Part shown: piece by piece, positions 24,544-33,317 of the stretch | Numbering within the stretch: the first letter of the stretch is position 1 | Layout of the letters: every line of letters starts with the position of its first letter | IMG/VR virus record: IMGVR_UViG_3300046171_000122 | Location: 1 to 37,266 of that record | Source: a virus | DNA length: 37,266 bases | Strand: one strand, 5' to 3' | Position numbers and translations under genes: made by a program | Notes under the pieces: generated by a model | Seen by the model: only the letters and a program-made list of their open reading frames with translations | Told to the model about the DNA's origin: nothing | Database searches by the model: none

Positions 24544-24558
24544 CATGTAATAATATAT

Positions 24559-24579
24559 CAGGGCGTGTAATACGCCCTG
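24559..24579 (+). terminator. Hairpin terminator candidate
   Basis: CAGGGCGT (24559-24566) and ACGCCCTG (24572-24579) form a perfect 8-base G/C-rich stem around GTAAT. A bulged A/T extension and A/T-rich sequence follow. It is located 15 bases after the stop of the 275-aa protein and 20 bases before the next ATG. A transcription terminator or mRNA 3' end structure is likely. Confidence 0.7.
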
Positions 24580-24598
24580 TATATAAATAAAAATATAA

Positions 24599-25360
24599 AT
24601 GGCAATAAACGTAAACACTGTATATCAAACCGTTTTACTTATACTCAATAAAGAACAGCGTGGTTATATTACACCTGACGAGTTTAACAAAACAGCTACA
24701 CAGGTTCAGTTAGATATATTCGAACAATACTTTGATGATTTGAACCAGCAATTACGAGTGCCACAAGCAGATTATGATTACTCTGATAGGCAAATAAATA
24801 TAGATGAAAACATATCTATTTTTAAAGCTGTTGGTACTTGCGGTTTTAGTACTAATCATTTTAATTTACCAACTACAGACACAATAAGTGGAGCTACCGT
24901 GGTTTATAATGACAATCCTGGAAATGATGAGATAGCTTTTTATAGACTTGGAACAGTTACATACACGCCTGTAGTAGGTGATCAAGTAGAATTACAAAGA
25001 TTACAACGTAATGAATTCTACAATATACAAGCATCTCCACTTACAAAATCAACAAAATCATTTCCTACATACTTATATGAAAATAATAAATTATTTGTAA
25101 GACCTACTGAACTTACTTCTGGTATAGAAGCTTCTTTTATTAGAAAACCGCTTAATGTAACTTGGGCTTTTTCTACTGGAAATTTAGGTCAATATGTTTA
25201 CGACCCTAATAACTCTCAAAACTTTGAGATAAATAACAATGAACAAGTAGAAGTTATTTTAAGAATACTACAATATTCAGGTATTATAATTAGAGATCCT
25301 CAAATAATACAAGCTGCGGCTAGCGAAATACAACAAGACGAAATAAATCAAAAAAGTTAA
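24599..25360 (+). CDS. Tail ring / connector-like protein, 253 aa
   Basis: It opens MAINVNTVYQTVLLILNKEQ, then RGYITPDEFNKTATQVQLDI and FEQYFDDLNQQLR. This helical N-terminus is one I recall from many marine and crAss-like phages in the head-to-tail region. A beta-rich centre follows (FSTNHFNLPTTDTISGATVV) and a helical end (QVEVILRILQYSGIIIRDPQ). It starts after a hairpin and is followed by another tail gene two codons later. By analogy with short-tailed phages it would be one of the stacked ring proteins below the portal. The exact ring is unknown. Confidence 0.65.
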   Translation: MAINVNTVYQTVLLILNKEQRGYITPDEFNKTATQVQLDIFEQYFDDLNQQLRVPQADYDYSDRQINIDENISIFKAVGTCGFSTNHFNLPTTDTISGATVVYNDNPGNDEIAFYRLGTVTYTPVVGDQVELQRLQRNEFYNIQASPLTKSTKSFPTYLYENNKLFVRPTELTSGIEASFIRKPLNVTWAFSTGNLGQYVYDPNNSQNFEINNNEQVEVILRILQYSGIIIRDPQIIQAAASEIQQDEINQKS

Positions 25361-25363
25361 TAA

Positions 25364-26578
25364 ATGGCATTACTTACAGAAAACAATAGACAATATTACG
25401 AAGGCGCACAAAGCTTTCAAGCAATTGGCACTGTTGGTGGTGGTGAAACTTTTACTACAACCTTTGATACTAACTTAATATTTTACGCTGTATCTTCTTC
25501 AACACCTAGCTACAGTCAAAACAATTTTAAATTATACACAAGTTCAACAGGTTTAGCCGGTACATACACTGAGTATACTAGCGCATATACTGTTTCAGGT
25601 AATACAATAACAATAACAGCTGAGCTAGCTGTTAACACATATGTAGTTGTACAGCTTAAAAAATTAGATGGAGGTAACTACGGTAATACAGTTGCTGAAA
25701 AAGCTTTTGGTGACGTTGTAGAAGATAATTGGGGTTCTTATTCTTATGTGTCTTTAAATGATATTATAAACAATTTTCAAATAGCTTATGTCGGTGCTGG
25801 TAAACTAATACCAAGTGTCAAAAGAACTGATATTATATTTCACGCTAAAAGAGGTTTACAAGAGTTTAGTTACGATACTTTAAAAAGTATTAAATCACAA
25901 GAACTAACAATACCGCATAGTTTAAGTATTCCACTACCACAAGATTATGTAAACTATACTAATATATATTGGATTGATAGCTCAGGTGCTCAGCATATTA
26001 TAATGCCTTCAAATACACTTCATCAAAGTCCGACTGAGTTACCAGTTCAAGATACAGAAGGCGTCCCTATACAAGACTCATTTGACAACAACATACAATC
26101 GGGAAGTTCTATTATAGATGACAGGTGGAACACTAACGGTTTAAAAAACAGAACAGAACTTGCTAATGATTTAGGAGCTGCTGAATTTTATAACGATTAT
26201 TCTTTAGCATATGGCCAACAATATGGCATAGATCCTCAATACGCTAATCTAAATGGTTTCTTTAATATAAACGAAAGAACTAACACCATATCTTTTTCTA
26301 ATGATTTGGTAGATAAAATTATAAACTTTCAATATATATCTGATGGTTTAGCTTTAGATGTTGATAGTAAAATACCAAAGATGGCAGAAGAAGCTATCTA
26401 TGCTTATATACTACATGCTATAGTTTCTACTAGAATAAACCAACCTGAGTACGTAGTACAAAGACTTAAAAAAGAAAAAAGTGCCAAACTTCGCAATGCT
26501 AAAATACGTTTGTCTAATATCAAACTAAACGAAATAGTTCAAGTTATGCGAGGTAAATCTAAATGGATTAAACACTAA
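25364..26578 (+). CDS. Tail tube/ring protein with N-terminal beta insertion, 404 aa
   Basis: Residues 1-20 (MALLTENNRQYYEGAQSFQA) and the body from about 125 (YSYVSLNDIINNFQIAYVGA, then RGLQEFSYDTLKSIKSQELT) resemble tail-tube or ring proteins of short-tailed marine phages. Between them, about 22-115, is a Thr/Ser/Tyr-rich beta segment (GGGETFTTTFDTNLIF, then KLYTSSTGLAGTYTEYTSAY) that looks like an inserted adhesion-type domain. The C-terminal helices (VVQRLKKEKSAKLRNAKIRL and VMRGKSKWIKH) are strongly basic. A role equivalent to the T7 gp11 tube ring is inference. It begins two stop codons after the previous gene. Confidence 0.65.
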   Translation: MALLTENNRQYYEGAQSFQAIGTVGGGETFTTTFDTNLIFYAVSSSTPSYSQNNFKLYTSSTGLAGTYTEYTSAYTVSGNTITITAELAVNTYVVVQLKKLDGGNYGNTVAEKAFGDVVEDNWGSYSYVSLNDIINNFQIAYVGAGKLIPSVKRTDIIFHAKRGLQEFSYDTLKSIKSQELTIPHSLSIPLPQDYVNYTNIYWIDSSGAQHIIMPSNTLHQSPTELPVQDTEGVPIQDSFDNNIQSGSSIIDDRWNTNGLKNRTELANDLGAAEFYNDYSLAYGQQYGIDPQYANLNGFFNINERTNTISFSNDLVDKIINFQYISDGLALDVDSKIPKMAEEAIYAYILHAIVSTRINQPEYVVQRLKKEKSAKLRNAKIRLSNIKLNEIVQVMRGKSKWIKH

Positions 26579-26584
26579 AATTAA

Positions 26585-29500
26585 ATGGCTGAAGTTAAAA
26601 ACGCGTTCATCAAATCAAAGATGAACAAAGACCTTGATGCTAGACTTATACCACAAGGTGAATATCGCAACGCTGTAAACATACAGGTTAGTAAGTCAGA
26701 AGGTGATGATGTCGGCGCGTTAGAAAATGTATTAGGTAATAAATCTATGGCTGATTTTAATACTGCTAATGGTGGTGTTTCTGTAGGTAGTTGTATAGGT
26801 TTTTTTGTAGATGAGTTTAACAGCACTGTGTATTTATTTTTTACAGACTATACAGATCCATATACTGATAATGTATCTACTTACAATAAAAATGCTAAAA
26901 ATTTTATATTTAGTTTTAACACTAGAAATAGTATTATTACTAAATTAGTACAAGGTTCTTTTTTAAATTTTTCTACTAACAAACCTATTATAGGTGTAAA
27001 CCTATTAGAAAATTTATTATTTTTTACAGATAATAGAAATCAACCTAGAAAAATAAATATTCAATTAGCTAAAGACGAAGGTGTAGGTTATTACAATACA
27101 GAAGATAAAATATCTGTAGCTAAATATAATCCTCACCAATCTATTCAAGTTATAAAAGAAACATCTTCTGGGTCTGGAGTTTATGAAACTACAATGAAAG
27201 ATAGGTTTAGTGAGTATATTCCTTTAAACGATAGCACTTCACCTAACGTACAAAACCCGTATTGGGCAGGTGAAGATCCTAGTGGTAACCCTAACTTTGC
27301 TGGAGATCCTCAGTACTTAGAAGATAAATTTGTAAGATTTAGTTATAGATTTAAATTTGTAGATGGTGAATATTCTATATTTGCTCCATTTACACAAGAG
27401 TGTTTTATACCTAAACAAGATGGTTATTTTTTATCTGGTGACGAACGCCAAACTTTTACAAGTACAGTTGTAGAGTTTATGGAAAATAAAGTAAATCAAA
27501 TAGATTTACAAATACCATTACCAACTGGTAAATCTACTTTAAATTCTAATTTTCAAATAACTGAAATAGATATTTTATATAAAGAATCAGATTCTTTAGC
27601 AACTCAAGTGGTAGAAACTATACAAGTTGTTGGTAATCCTTTATTTACTGGAACAGATACTATGTTTGAATATTCGTACTTATCTACAAAACCTTACAGA
27701 ACTCTTCCAGAAGCAGAGCTTATTAGAGTATATGATAAAATTCCAGTAAAAGCTTTTGGTCAAGAAGTTATTAGTAACAGGGTTGTTTATAGTAATTTTC
27801 AAGATAAGCACACTCCTCCTCCAGCTATTGATTATCAAGTTTCTGTAACTCCTAAATATGGTAATACTGAAACTTATACTTCTTTATCTCAAGTTGAATA
27901 TCCAAACCACAGCGTAAAACAAAATAGAAACTATCAAGTAGGTATTGTATTAGCTGATAAATACGGTAGACAATCAACAACTTTACTTTCAAATAATACT
28001 GACGCTTCTAGCGAAACGTTTAGAGCTGATACTGTTTATCTTCCTTACGAAGATTCTAATAACTCTATAACTTTTCCAGGAGATTCTTTAAAAGTTCAAT
28101 TTAATACACTGTTTGTAGGAAATGGATTTGATAAAGACGAACTTACTGGAATACCTGGTTTATACAATGGAGATCCTACAAGTGATGGCTATAATCCACT
28201 TGGTTGGTATAGTTATAAAATTGTAGTTAAGCAACTAGAGCAAGAGTATTACAATGTATACACAGCTGGTGCTATAAAAGGAACTCCATATTATAGTACG
28301 ACTACATCTCCACCAGTTCCGCTTTCAGATCAAAACTCTACATTTATAACATTGTTAAATGATAATATAAACAAAGTGCCTAGAGATTTAACAGAAGTTG
28401 GAGCTCAAGACAAACAGTTTAGAAGTTCTGTTAGGCTTTTTGGTAGAGTTGTTAACACTAATATAGAATTTAGCAATGTTGGTAACGAACAATATTTTCC
28501 AGGAAGAAAATCTTTTACTGTAAATCAAATTGAAGATTTGTTTGACGCTTTCGATGTATTACAGCTTAAAAACAACAGTGGAGATATAATACCAGTTACT
28601 AGTCCTAAAAGTCCTTATTACGCTTTTTTTAGATCTGAATCAAACCCTTTTATAGCAGAGTTTGTTACTTCACAAACAACAGCCGATCAATTCGGTGTTG
28701 TTAATTTAGAGTATCAAAATAATGGTAATACAGATTATTTAAGATTTGAAAACTTAAACATTTTAGAAACTAAACCTACAGTTTCAAGATTAGATATATT
28801 TTGGGAATCTAGTACAACAGGTTTAATATCAGTATTAAACACAGCTATAGATGCGGGTGGTGGTGGAAGTGCTGGTGTTGGAAATTTCACACCTACACTA
28901 ACAGAAGCTACTTCACCCGGTGATGTGATTGTAGATAATTTTTTCTTTACAGATTTAGTTGGTAATCCACTTAGTCCTAACCCAACAACGGTTACTTTAG
29001 TTAGACAGTATAACAACGCTACGGGTACTGATGTAACAAAGTTTAACCTTGTTAATAATGGTGATGGTACTTATGATATAACAGTACAAGCTGGAGAATA
29101 TTTTTACTATGGTTCAAATGGAACTACATATGCTTTAGAATTTAATGTAGATGGTGGAAGTCCAAACTTTACAAGAACAATATCTATTGGTAATATAGCT
29201 CCTTCTATAACTAATACTCCAACGACTATCGCTGCCACAAAAGGCCAAGTTAATATACTAGCACCAATAACGGGTGTTAATGGTTCTAATCCTTCAGGAG
29301 GTCAATCTACTGTAGGTTTAACATACTCTATTACTTCGCAAAGTGGTAGTGGTAATTTTGTAATATCAAGTGGTAATGTAACTAACAATGATTCTACAGC
29401 TGAAGGTACTGGTACGTTTACACTACAAGTAACAGACGCTGGTGGCGCTATTGGATCAACAACGTTTACTGTAAATTTTACAGCTCCTACAGTTCCTAGT

Positions 29501-30706
29501 AATTTTAGTGATAATAGCATGGATTTAACAATGAAGGATGGTGAAGGTGCTTCGTTATATTTTGCTAGTAATGCTACTGGTATTTCTACAAGCGCAACTA
29601 CAGTTGTTAACTCTGGAACTACTAATAACTATATGCAAGGATTTAGTTCTTTAAGCGCTTTAGACGTTGCGTTGACAAACAACATATGTACTTCTGGTAG
29701 TAATTATACTGGGCAATATACAAATATATCTTCATCACCAGGTTTAACACAAGGCACTTTTTATGTTATTTTAAAACTTAATAATTTATATCCTATATCA
29801 GCGGGAACTCCAGGTGGTGTTTCATCTTTTACTTCTGAAATAAATCAAAGGTTTGCAATACAGTACAGAGCTAATTCAAATAACTCTTGGCAAGCTGCTA
29901 ATGATTTAAACGGAGATTCTATACAATATAATGGAGGTACATATGAAAACAGCTCTGCTAGTTTAACGGGTATGACAAACACGACTAATACCTCAACAAG
30001 TTTTGGTACAAATGGTATAGGTGTTAATCAAACGGTAATATCTACATCTGTTAATGATATATTTAGGTTTTCACCAGCTGGTAGAGTTTTCGCGTTTAAT
30101 AATGTTGGTGATTATAGATTTTTATTTGGTAATTTAGCTGGTGGCGGAGGTATTACACACCCGTTTCCTTACGATAACCCACCAACATTAGTAGCAAGTC
30201 CATTTCTTTTAAATGGAACTGTTAATTGCAATGTTCCTTTTTATTATACTAATGGTGCTATGACTCAACAAGTTGTTTTCGGTGATTTTAATTCTCCAAC
30301 TAGCGCTTCTGGTATAATACAAATAGCACCTGAGTTTTCAACTTATGGAAGTGTTTATAAATATAGAATATCATCAACTGGTAGCGCCACCGTTTTAACA
30401 AACCCAAATATTGATAGCACAGCTATAAATCCACCAACTGGATTTACAGATGTATATGCTGCTGAACCTTTTGCTAAATACGCAACTCAATTTTATACAG
30501 ATGTAAATCTTACTACTAAATTTACAGCTACTAATAATTATTATTATTATTTTTGTAGATTACAATATATAGATCCAAATAGTCAACCTTTCCCGGTACA
30601 ATTTGCATCTAATTATGAAACTAACAAAGGTGGTGTTTATCAAACTAGATTAAATTCAACAGGTTTAAATATTGATTCAACACCTATAATTAGCTTATAC
30701 ACTTAA
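26585..30706 (+). CDS. Giant tail protein (muzzle/stabilisation type), 1373 aa
   Basis: The N-terminus AEVKNAFIKSKMNKDLDARL, then IPQGEYRNAVNIQVSKSEGD and ALENVLGN, is a signature I recall from the large tail 'stabilisation' or muzzle proteins of crAss-like and marine phages. The first ~760 residues are beta-rich (NLLENLLFFTDNRNQPRKIN, FVRFSYRFKFVDGEYSIFAP). A segment at about 774-971 looks like one or two Ig/cadherin-type domains (NIAPSITNTPTTIAATKGQV..., TGTFTLQVTDAGGAIGSTTF). The last ~400 residues are Ser/Thr/Asn-rich and may form a surface-exposed tip. It would build the distal short tail. The ATG lies seven bases after the preceding stop. Confidence 0.7.
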   Translation: MAEVKNAFIKSKMNKDLDARLIPQGEYRNAVNIQVSKSEGDDVGALENVLGNKSMADFNTANGGVSVGSCIGFFVDEFNSTVYLFFTDYTDPYTDNVSTYNKNAKNFIFSFNTRNSIITKLVQGSFLNFSTNKPIIGVNLLENLLFFTDNRNQPRKINIQLAKDEGVGYYNTEDKISVAKYNPHQSIQVIKETSSGSGVYETTMKDRFSEYIPLNDSTSPNVQNPYWAGEDPSGNPNFAGDPQYLEDKFVRFSYRFKFVDGEYSIFAPFTQECFIPKQDGYFLSGDERQTFTSTVVEFMENKVNQIDLQIPLPTGKSTLNSNFQITEIDILYKESDSLATQVVETIQVVGNPLFTGTDTMFEYSYLSTKPYRTLPEAELIRVYDKIPVKAFGQEVISNRVVYSNFQDKHTPPPAIDYQVSVTPKYGNTETYTSLSQVEYPNHSVKQNRNYQVGIVLADKYGRQSTTLLSNNTDASSETFRADTVYLPYEDSNNSITFPGDSLKVQFNTLFVGNGFDKDELTGIPGLYNGDPTSDGYNPLGWYSYKIVVKQLEQEYYNVYTAGAIKGTPYYSTTTSPPVPLSDQNSTFITLLNDNINKVPRDLTEVGAQDKQFRSSVRLFGRVVNTNIEFSNVGNEQYFPGRKSFTVNQIEDLFDAFDVLQLKNNSGDIIPVTSPKSPYYAFFRSESNPFIAEFVTSQTTADQFGVVNLEYQNNGNTDYLRFENLNILETKPTVSRLDIFWESSTTGLISVLNTAIDAGGGGSAGVGNFTPTLTEATSPGDVIVDNFFFTDLVGNPLSPNPTTVTLVRQYNNATGTDVTKFNLVNNGDGTYDITVQAGEYFYYGSNGTTYALEFNVDGGSPNFTRTISIGNIAPSITNTPTTIAATKGQVNILAPITGVNGSNPSGGQSTVGLTYSITSQSGSGNFVISSGNVTNNDSTAEGTGTFTLQVTDAGGAIGSTTFTVNFTAPTVPSNFSDNSMDLTMKDGEGASLYFASNATGISTSATTVVNSGTTNNYMQGFSSLSALDVALTNNICTSGSNYTGQYTNISSSPGLTQGTFYVILKLNNLYPISAGTPGGVSSFTSEINQRFAIQYRANSNNSWQAANDLNGDSIQYNGGTYENSSASLTGMTNTTNTSTSFGTNGIGVNQTVISTSVNDIFRFSPAGRVFAFNNVGDYRFLFGNLAGGGGITHPFPYDNPPTLVASPFLLNGTVNCNVPFYYTNGAMTQQVVFGDFNSPTSASGIIQIAPEFSTYGSVYKYRISSTGSATVLTNPNIDSTAINPPTGFTDVYAAEPFAKYATQFYTDVNLTTKFTATNNYYYYFCRLQYIDPNSQPFPVQFASNYETNKGGVYQTRLNSTGLNIDSTPIISLYT

Positions 30707-30709
30707 AAT

Positions 30710-31999
30710 ATGGCAGCAGTAGTAGAAGTAAAATATTTTAATTCCTTTTTATTAAAAAAGACAATGCCTACTGGAGCGACTAGCACTACAGATCCTATAT
30801 GGATGGGTAGCACGGGTGTTCCGTCTGGTTCTAATGGTAGTTACCCTGTAACAGCTGTTAGTGGTACAGATCAAGCTAATAGCTGGGGTATTGAAGAAGC
30901 TAGAATAAGGGGTGGTTTTAACAACACTAATGTATCTTACGGCGCTAAAGCTTATTTAGTAGAAGATGAACCAAACGCATCTGACAGAACCAATAGTATG
31001 ATATACTCTGGTGTGTTTAATTCTAGAACAGGTGTTAATGATACTAATGTATTTAGCGTAGGTGAAGATATAACTAGATCTGTAGATCCTGCAAATGGTA
31101 GTATACAAAAACTATATGCTGAAGATACAAACCTTATTATATTCCAAGAAAATAAAGTTAGTAAAGCTTTAATAGATAAAGACGCTATATACTCTGCAGA
31201 AGGACAAGGATCTGCGGTTAGTACGCTTAACTTAGTTATAGGTCAAATAGTACCTTACGCTGGTAACTTTGGTATTAGTAAAAATCCAGAAAGCTTTGCT
31301 GTGTATGGATATAGAAAATATTTTACAGATAAAAATAGAAATGCTGTAATGCGTTTATCTCAAGACGGTCTTACTGAAATATCTAACTATGGCATGATAG
31401 ACTATTTTAGAGATGAGTTTAAAAATTTAGATACAGTAGCTGTTAATGGAAAAGCTATTGGTGCTTGGGATATATACACAAAGCAATATGTATTAAGCTT
31501 GCAAGGTTCTAATATTATAAACACATACCAAACTTTGGCTTTTGATGAGTCTGTTAGAGGTTGGACTAGTTTTTACACATATAAACCTGAACAAACTTTT
31601 AGTGTACAGAGTAATTACTTTAGCATTAAAAACGGTCAACTATGGCGTCATAATAATGAAACAGGTCAAAACAACGATAGATCTATATTTTACGGAGTTT
31701 ATTCTGATTCTTCAATTACATTTATATTTAATCCTCAAGTTAGCTTGTCTAAGGTTTTTAAAACTGTAAACTACGAAGGATCAACAGGTTGGGAAGTTTC
31801 AGGTTTTAATGCTGCTAGAAGTTTTGATTTAAATGATACTTCTAATTTAGTTTATAGCTATGACGAAGGAGCTTATCTAGATCCAAATACAGGTATACAG
31901 TATTACGCAGGTTTTTACAAAAAAGAAGGAAAGTATTTTGCTAATTTAATTAATAGTAGTCAAGCTACTTCTGGCGAGGTTGTTTTTGGAACAGCATGA
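30710..31999 (+). CDS. Tail protein, 429 aa, paired with the muzzle-type protein
   Basis: It starts MAAVVEVKYFNSFLLKKTMP three bases after the giant tail gene. Conserved-looking blocks are EEARIRGGFNNTNVSYGAKA, YLVEDEPNASDRTNSMIYSG, QKLYAEDTNLIIFQENKVSK and GYRKYFTDKNRNAVMRLSQD. I recall these from proteins that follow the stabilisation protein in marine phages. It is probably part of the distal tail. The end GEVVFGTA is immediately followed, in another frame, by MTGVKGYYSTVTIRTDN, which reads like its natural C-terminus (see 31996-32127). So the gene is probably cut short by a one-base frameshift at the GCATGA junction. Confidence 0.7.
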   Translation: MAAVVEVKYFNSFLLKKTMPTGATSTTDPIWMGSTGVPSGSNGSYPVTAVSGTDQANSWGIEEARIRGGFNNTNVSYGAKAYLVEDEPNASDRTNSMIYSGVFNSRTGVNDTNVFSVGEDITRSVDPANGSIQKLYAEDTNLIIFQENKVSKALIDKDAIYSAEGQGSAVSTLNLVIGQIVPYAGNFGISKNPESFAVYGYRKYFTDKNRNAVMRLSQDGLTEISNYGMIDYFRDEFKNLDTVAVNGKAIGAWDIYTKQYVLSLQGSNIINTYQTLAFDESVRGWTSFYTYKPEQTFSVQSNYFSIKNGQLWRHNNETGQNNDRSIFYGVYSDSSITFIFNPQVSLSKVFKTVNYEGSTGWEVSGFNAARSFDLNDTSNLVYSYDEGAYLDPNTGIQYYAGFYKKEGKYFANLINSSQATSGEVVFGTA

Positions 32000-32127
32000 C
32001 AGGTGTAAAAGGTTATTATTCTACTGTAACTATAAGAACAGATAATAGCACTCAAGTAGCTGGACTAGGTGGTAAAGCTAGAGAATTGTTTGCTGTATCT
32101 TCTGAATATGTAGAATCAGCTTATTAA
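31996..32127 (+). CDS. Short ORF, probable detached C-terminus of the 429-aa tail protein
   Basis: The ATG overlaps the TGA of the upstream gene (ATGA). The 43-residue product, MTGVKGYYSTVTIRTDNSTQ and on to ELFAVSSEYVESAY, has the style of the C-terminal end I recall for that tail-protein family. Adding one A (GCATGA to GCAATGA) would fuse the frames without a stop. The alternatives are a real separate gene translated by stop-start coupling, or ribosomal frameshifting. Confidence 0.55.
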   Translation: MTGVKGYYSTVTIRTDNSTQVAGLGGKARELFAVSSEYVESAY

Positions 32128-32132
32128 ATCAA

Positions 32133-32540
32133 ATGAAAATACGTCAAGAAAATATAGAAAACTTTTACCCAACAATGTTAAAATGGGCAGACGCGCACAT
32201 GTTTGCTTTGCCTGATAGAGCTTTAATGCCTTGGGATATATTTGTTTTAAGCGATGACGAAGGAGTAGATAAATATTGTGTAGGTTTGTGGATAGCTAGC
32301 CATGTGGCTATAACAGCTTTTCCATTATCTAACATAGAAGCAAAGCCTAGTGTTAAAAATCTATATAAACTTTACGAATATTTAGAAGAGTACATAAAAA
32401 AATTAAATCAGTTAGAAGAATATAATATACATATATTTTGGACTACAGCTGGGAAAGATGGGTATAAAAAATTTTTAGAAAAAAACAAATGGATTAAAAC
32501 GTTAACTTGTGAAGATCATTTTGTTAAAATAATTAATTAA
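32133..32540 (+). CDS. Phage protein of acetyltransferase-like appearance, 135 aa
   Basis: The sequence starts MKIRQENIENFYPTMLKWAD and has GLWIASHVAITAFPLSN, then LYEYLEEYIKKLNQLEEYNI and HIFWTTAGKDGYKKFLEKNK. Alternating strands and helices, ending in a helix after a strand carrying FWTTA, resemble small GNAT-like phage proteins. I see no clear acetyl-CoA loop (R/QxxGxG/A), so catalytic activity is doubtful. The A/T leader TTAAATCAAATG is shared with other genes here. It stands between tail and internal virion genes. The function remains open. Confidence 0.5.
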   Translation: MKIRQENIENFYPTMLKWADAHMFALPDRALMPWDIFVLSDDEGVDKYCVGLWIASHVAITAFPLSNIEAKPSVKNLYKLYEYLEEYIKKLNQLEEYNIHIFWTTAGKDGYKKFLEKNKWIKTLTCEDHFVKIIN

Positions 32541-32542
32541 CT

Positions 32543-33010
32543 ATGGGAGATGTAGGAAAATCAGTACAAGCAGGTGCAGATCTAGCTATTGGAATGGCGC
32601 AGGTTGGTCTTGGGTATGCTGGATTAAGTTTTCAAAAGCAGCAATATAGAGACGCTAGAAGACGTGAACAAGGTTTGATGGCAGAAATGGAAGAGATAGA
32701 AAACACAAGGCAAGATGTTATAAACCCTTATGAAGGTGTAGAAGACTTGACTGGTATGATTTCTAATCCTATGGCAACTTTATCTGTAGCCACACAAGCA
32801 GCTGAATTCCAAGCTGAAGAAGCTGATATATCACTAGCCAATACCTTAGACACGCTTAGAGCTACAGGCGCGTCAGCTGGTGGAGCTACTGCTCTTGCCC
32901 AAGCAGCATTACAAAGTAAGCGTGGTATATCTGCAAGTTTAGAACAGCAAGAGGTTAATAACGAAAAACTTAGAGCACAGGTGAAGCTAAAGTTATGCAA
33001 GCTAGAATAG
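32543..33010 (+). CDS. Internal virion/ejection-type protein, N-terminal part, 155 aa
   Basis: The protein starts MGDVGKSVQAGADLAIGMAQ with a glycine-rich hydrophobic stretch, then helical QQYRDARRREQGLMAEMEEI and Ala-rich TLRATGASAGGATALAQAAL. It ends SASLEQQEVNNEKLRAQ followed by VKLKLCKLE, which looks like frame noise. Adding one G at CAGGTG (near 32981) would continue the frame as GEAKVMQARIAEAQRMQQAD, joining the next ORF. Ala/Gln-rich helical proteins after the tail genes are typical internal or cargo proteins of short-tailed phages. The gene is probably one 258-residue protein split by a one-base loss. Confidence 0.6.
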   Translation: MGDVGKSVQAGADLAIGMAQVGLGYAGLSFQKQQYRDARRREQGLMAEMEEIENTRQDVINPYEGVEDLTGMISNPMATLSVATQAAEFQAEEADISLANTLDTLRATGASAGGATALAQAALQSKRGISASLEQQEVNNEKLRAQVKLKLCKLE

Positions 33011-33315
33011 CTGAAGCACAGCGCATGCAGCAGGCGGATGTATTAGGTAGAGAGTTTGTATATGGTGAAGAAGAAAGAAGGGATATGGAGCAACTAAATA
33101 GGCTGCAAGCGCAAATAACAGGTCAACAACAAGCCCAAACAGCCGCCACACAAGGAGTAGCCGCTGTAACAGGTTCTACTATAGGAGCTCTTCAAGGACT
33201 TGGCGATACTATCGGCAGCACGGATTTTGCTACAAGAAGCAGCAGTGGTCAGAGTTATAGTGACTATAAAAAAGGTGGGGGAACTATGAGTAGAAAAGAT
33301 TTTAGAGGAAGTTAG
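32995..33315 (+). CDS. C-terminal part of the internal virion protein, 106 aa
   Basis: It overlaps the preceding ORF by 16 bases. The product MQARIAEAQRMQQADVLGRE, then FVYGEEERRDMEQLNRLQAQ, continues the same Gln/Ala/Glu-rich helix as the upstream frame. It ends in a Gly/Ser-rich tail SYSDYKKGGGTMSRKDFRGS. The ATG is probably an internal Met of one longer protein rather than a real start. If the frameshift is real, the two pieces could still be translated in a coupled manner. Confidence 0.55.
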   Translation: MQARIAEAQRMQQADVLGREFVYGEEERRDMEQLNRLQAQITGQQQAQTAATQGVAAVTGSTIGALQGLGDTIGSTDFATRSSSGQSYSDYKKGGGTMSRKDFRGS

Positions 33316-33317
33316 AT

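Noticed and set aside
28735-29520. Minus-strand open frames within the giant tail gene
   Set aside because: They mirror Thr/Ser/Asn-rich codons of the plus-strand gene and have no supporting context.
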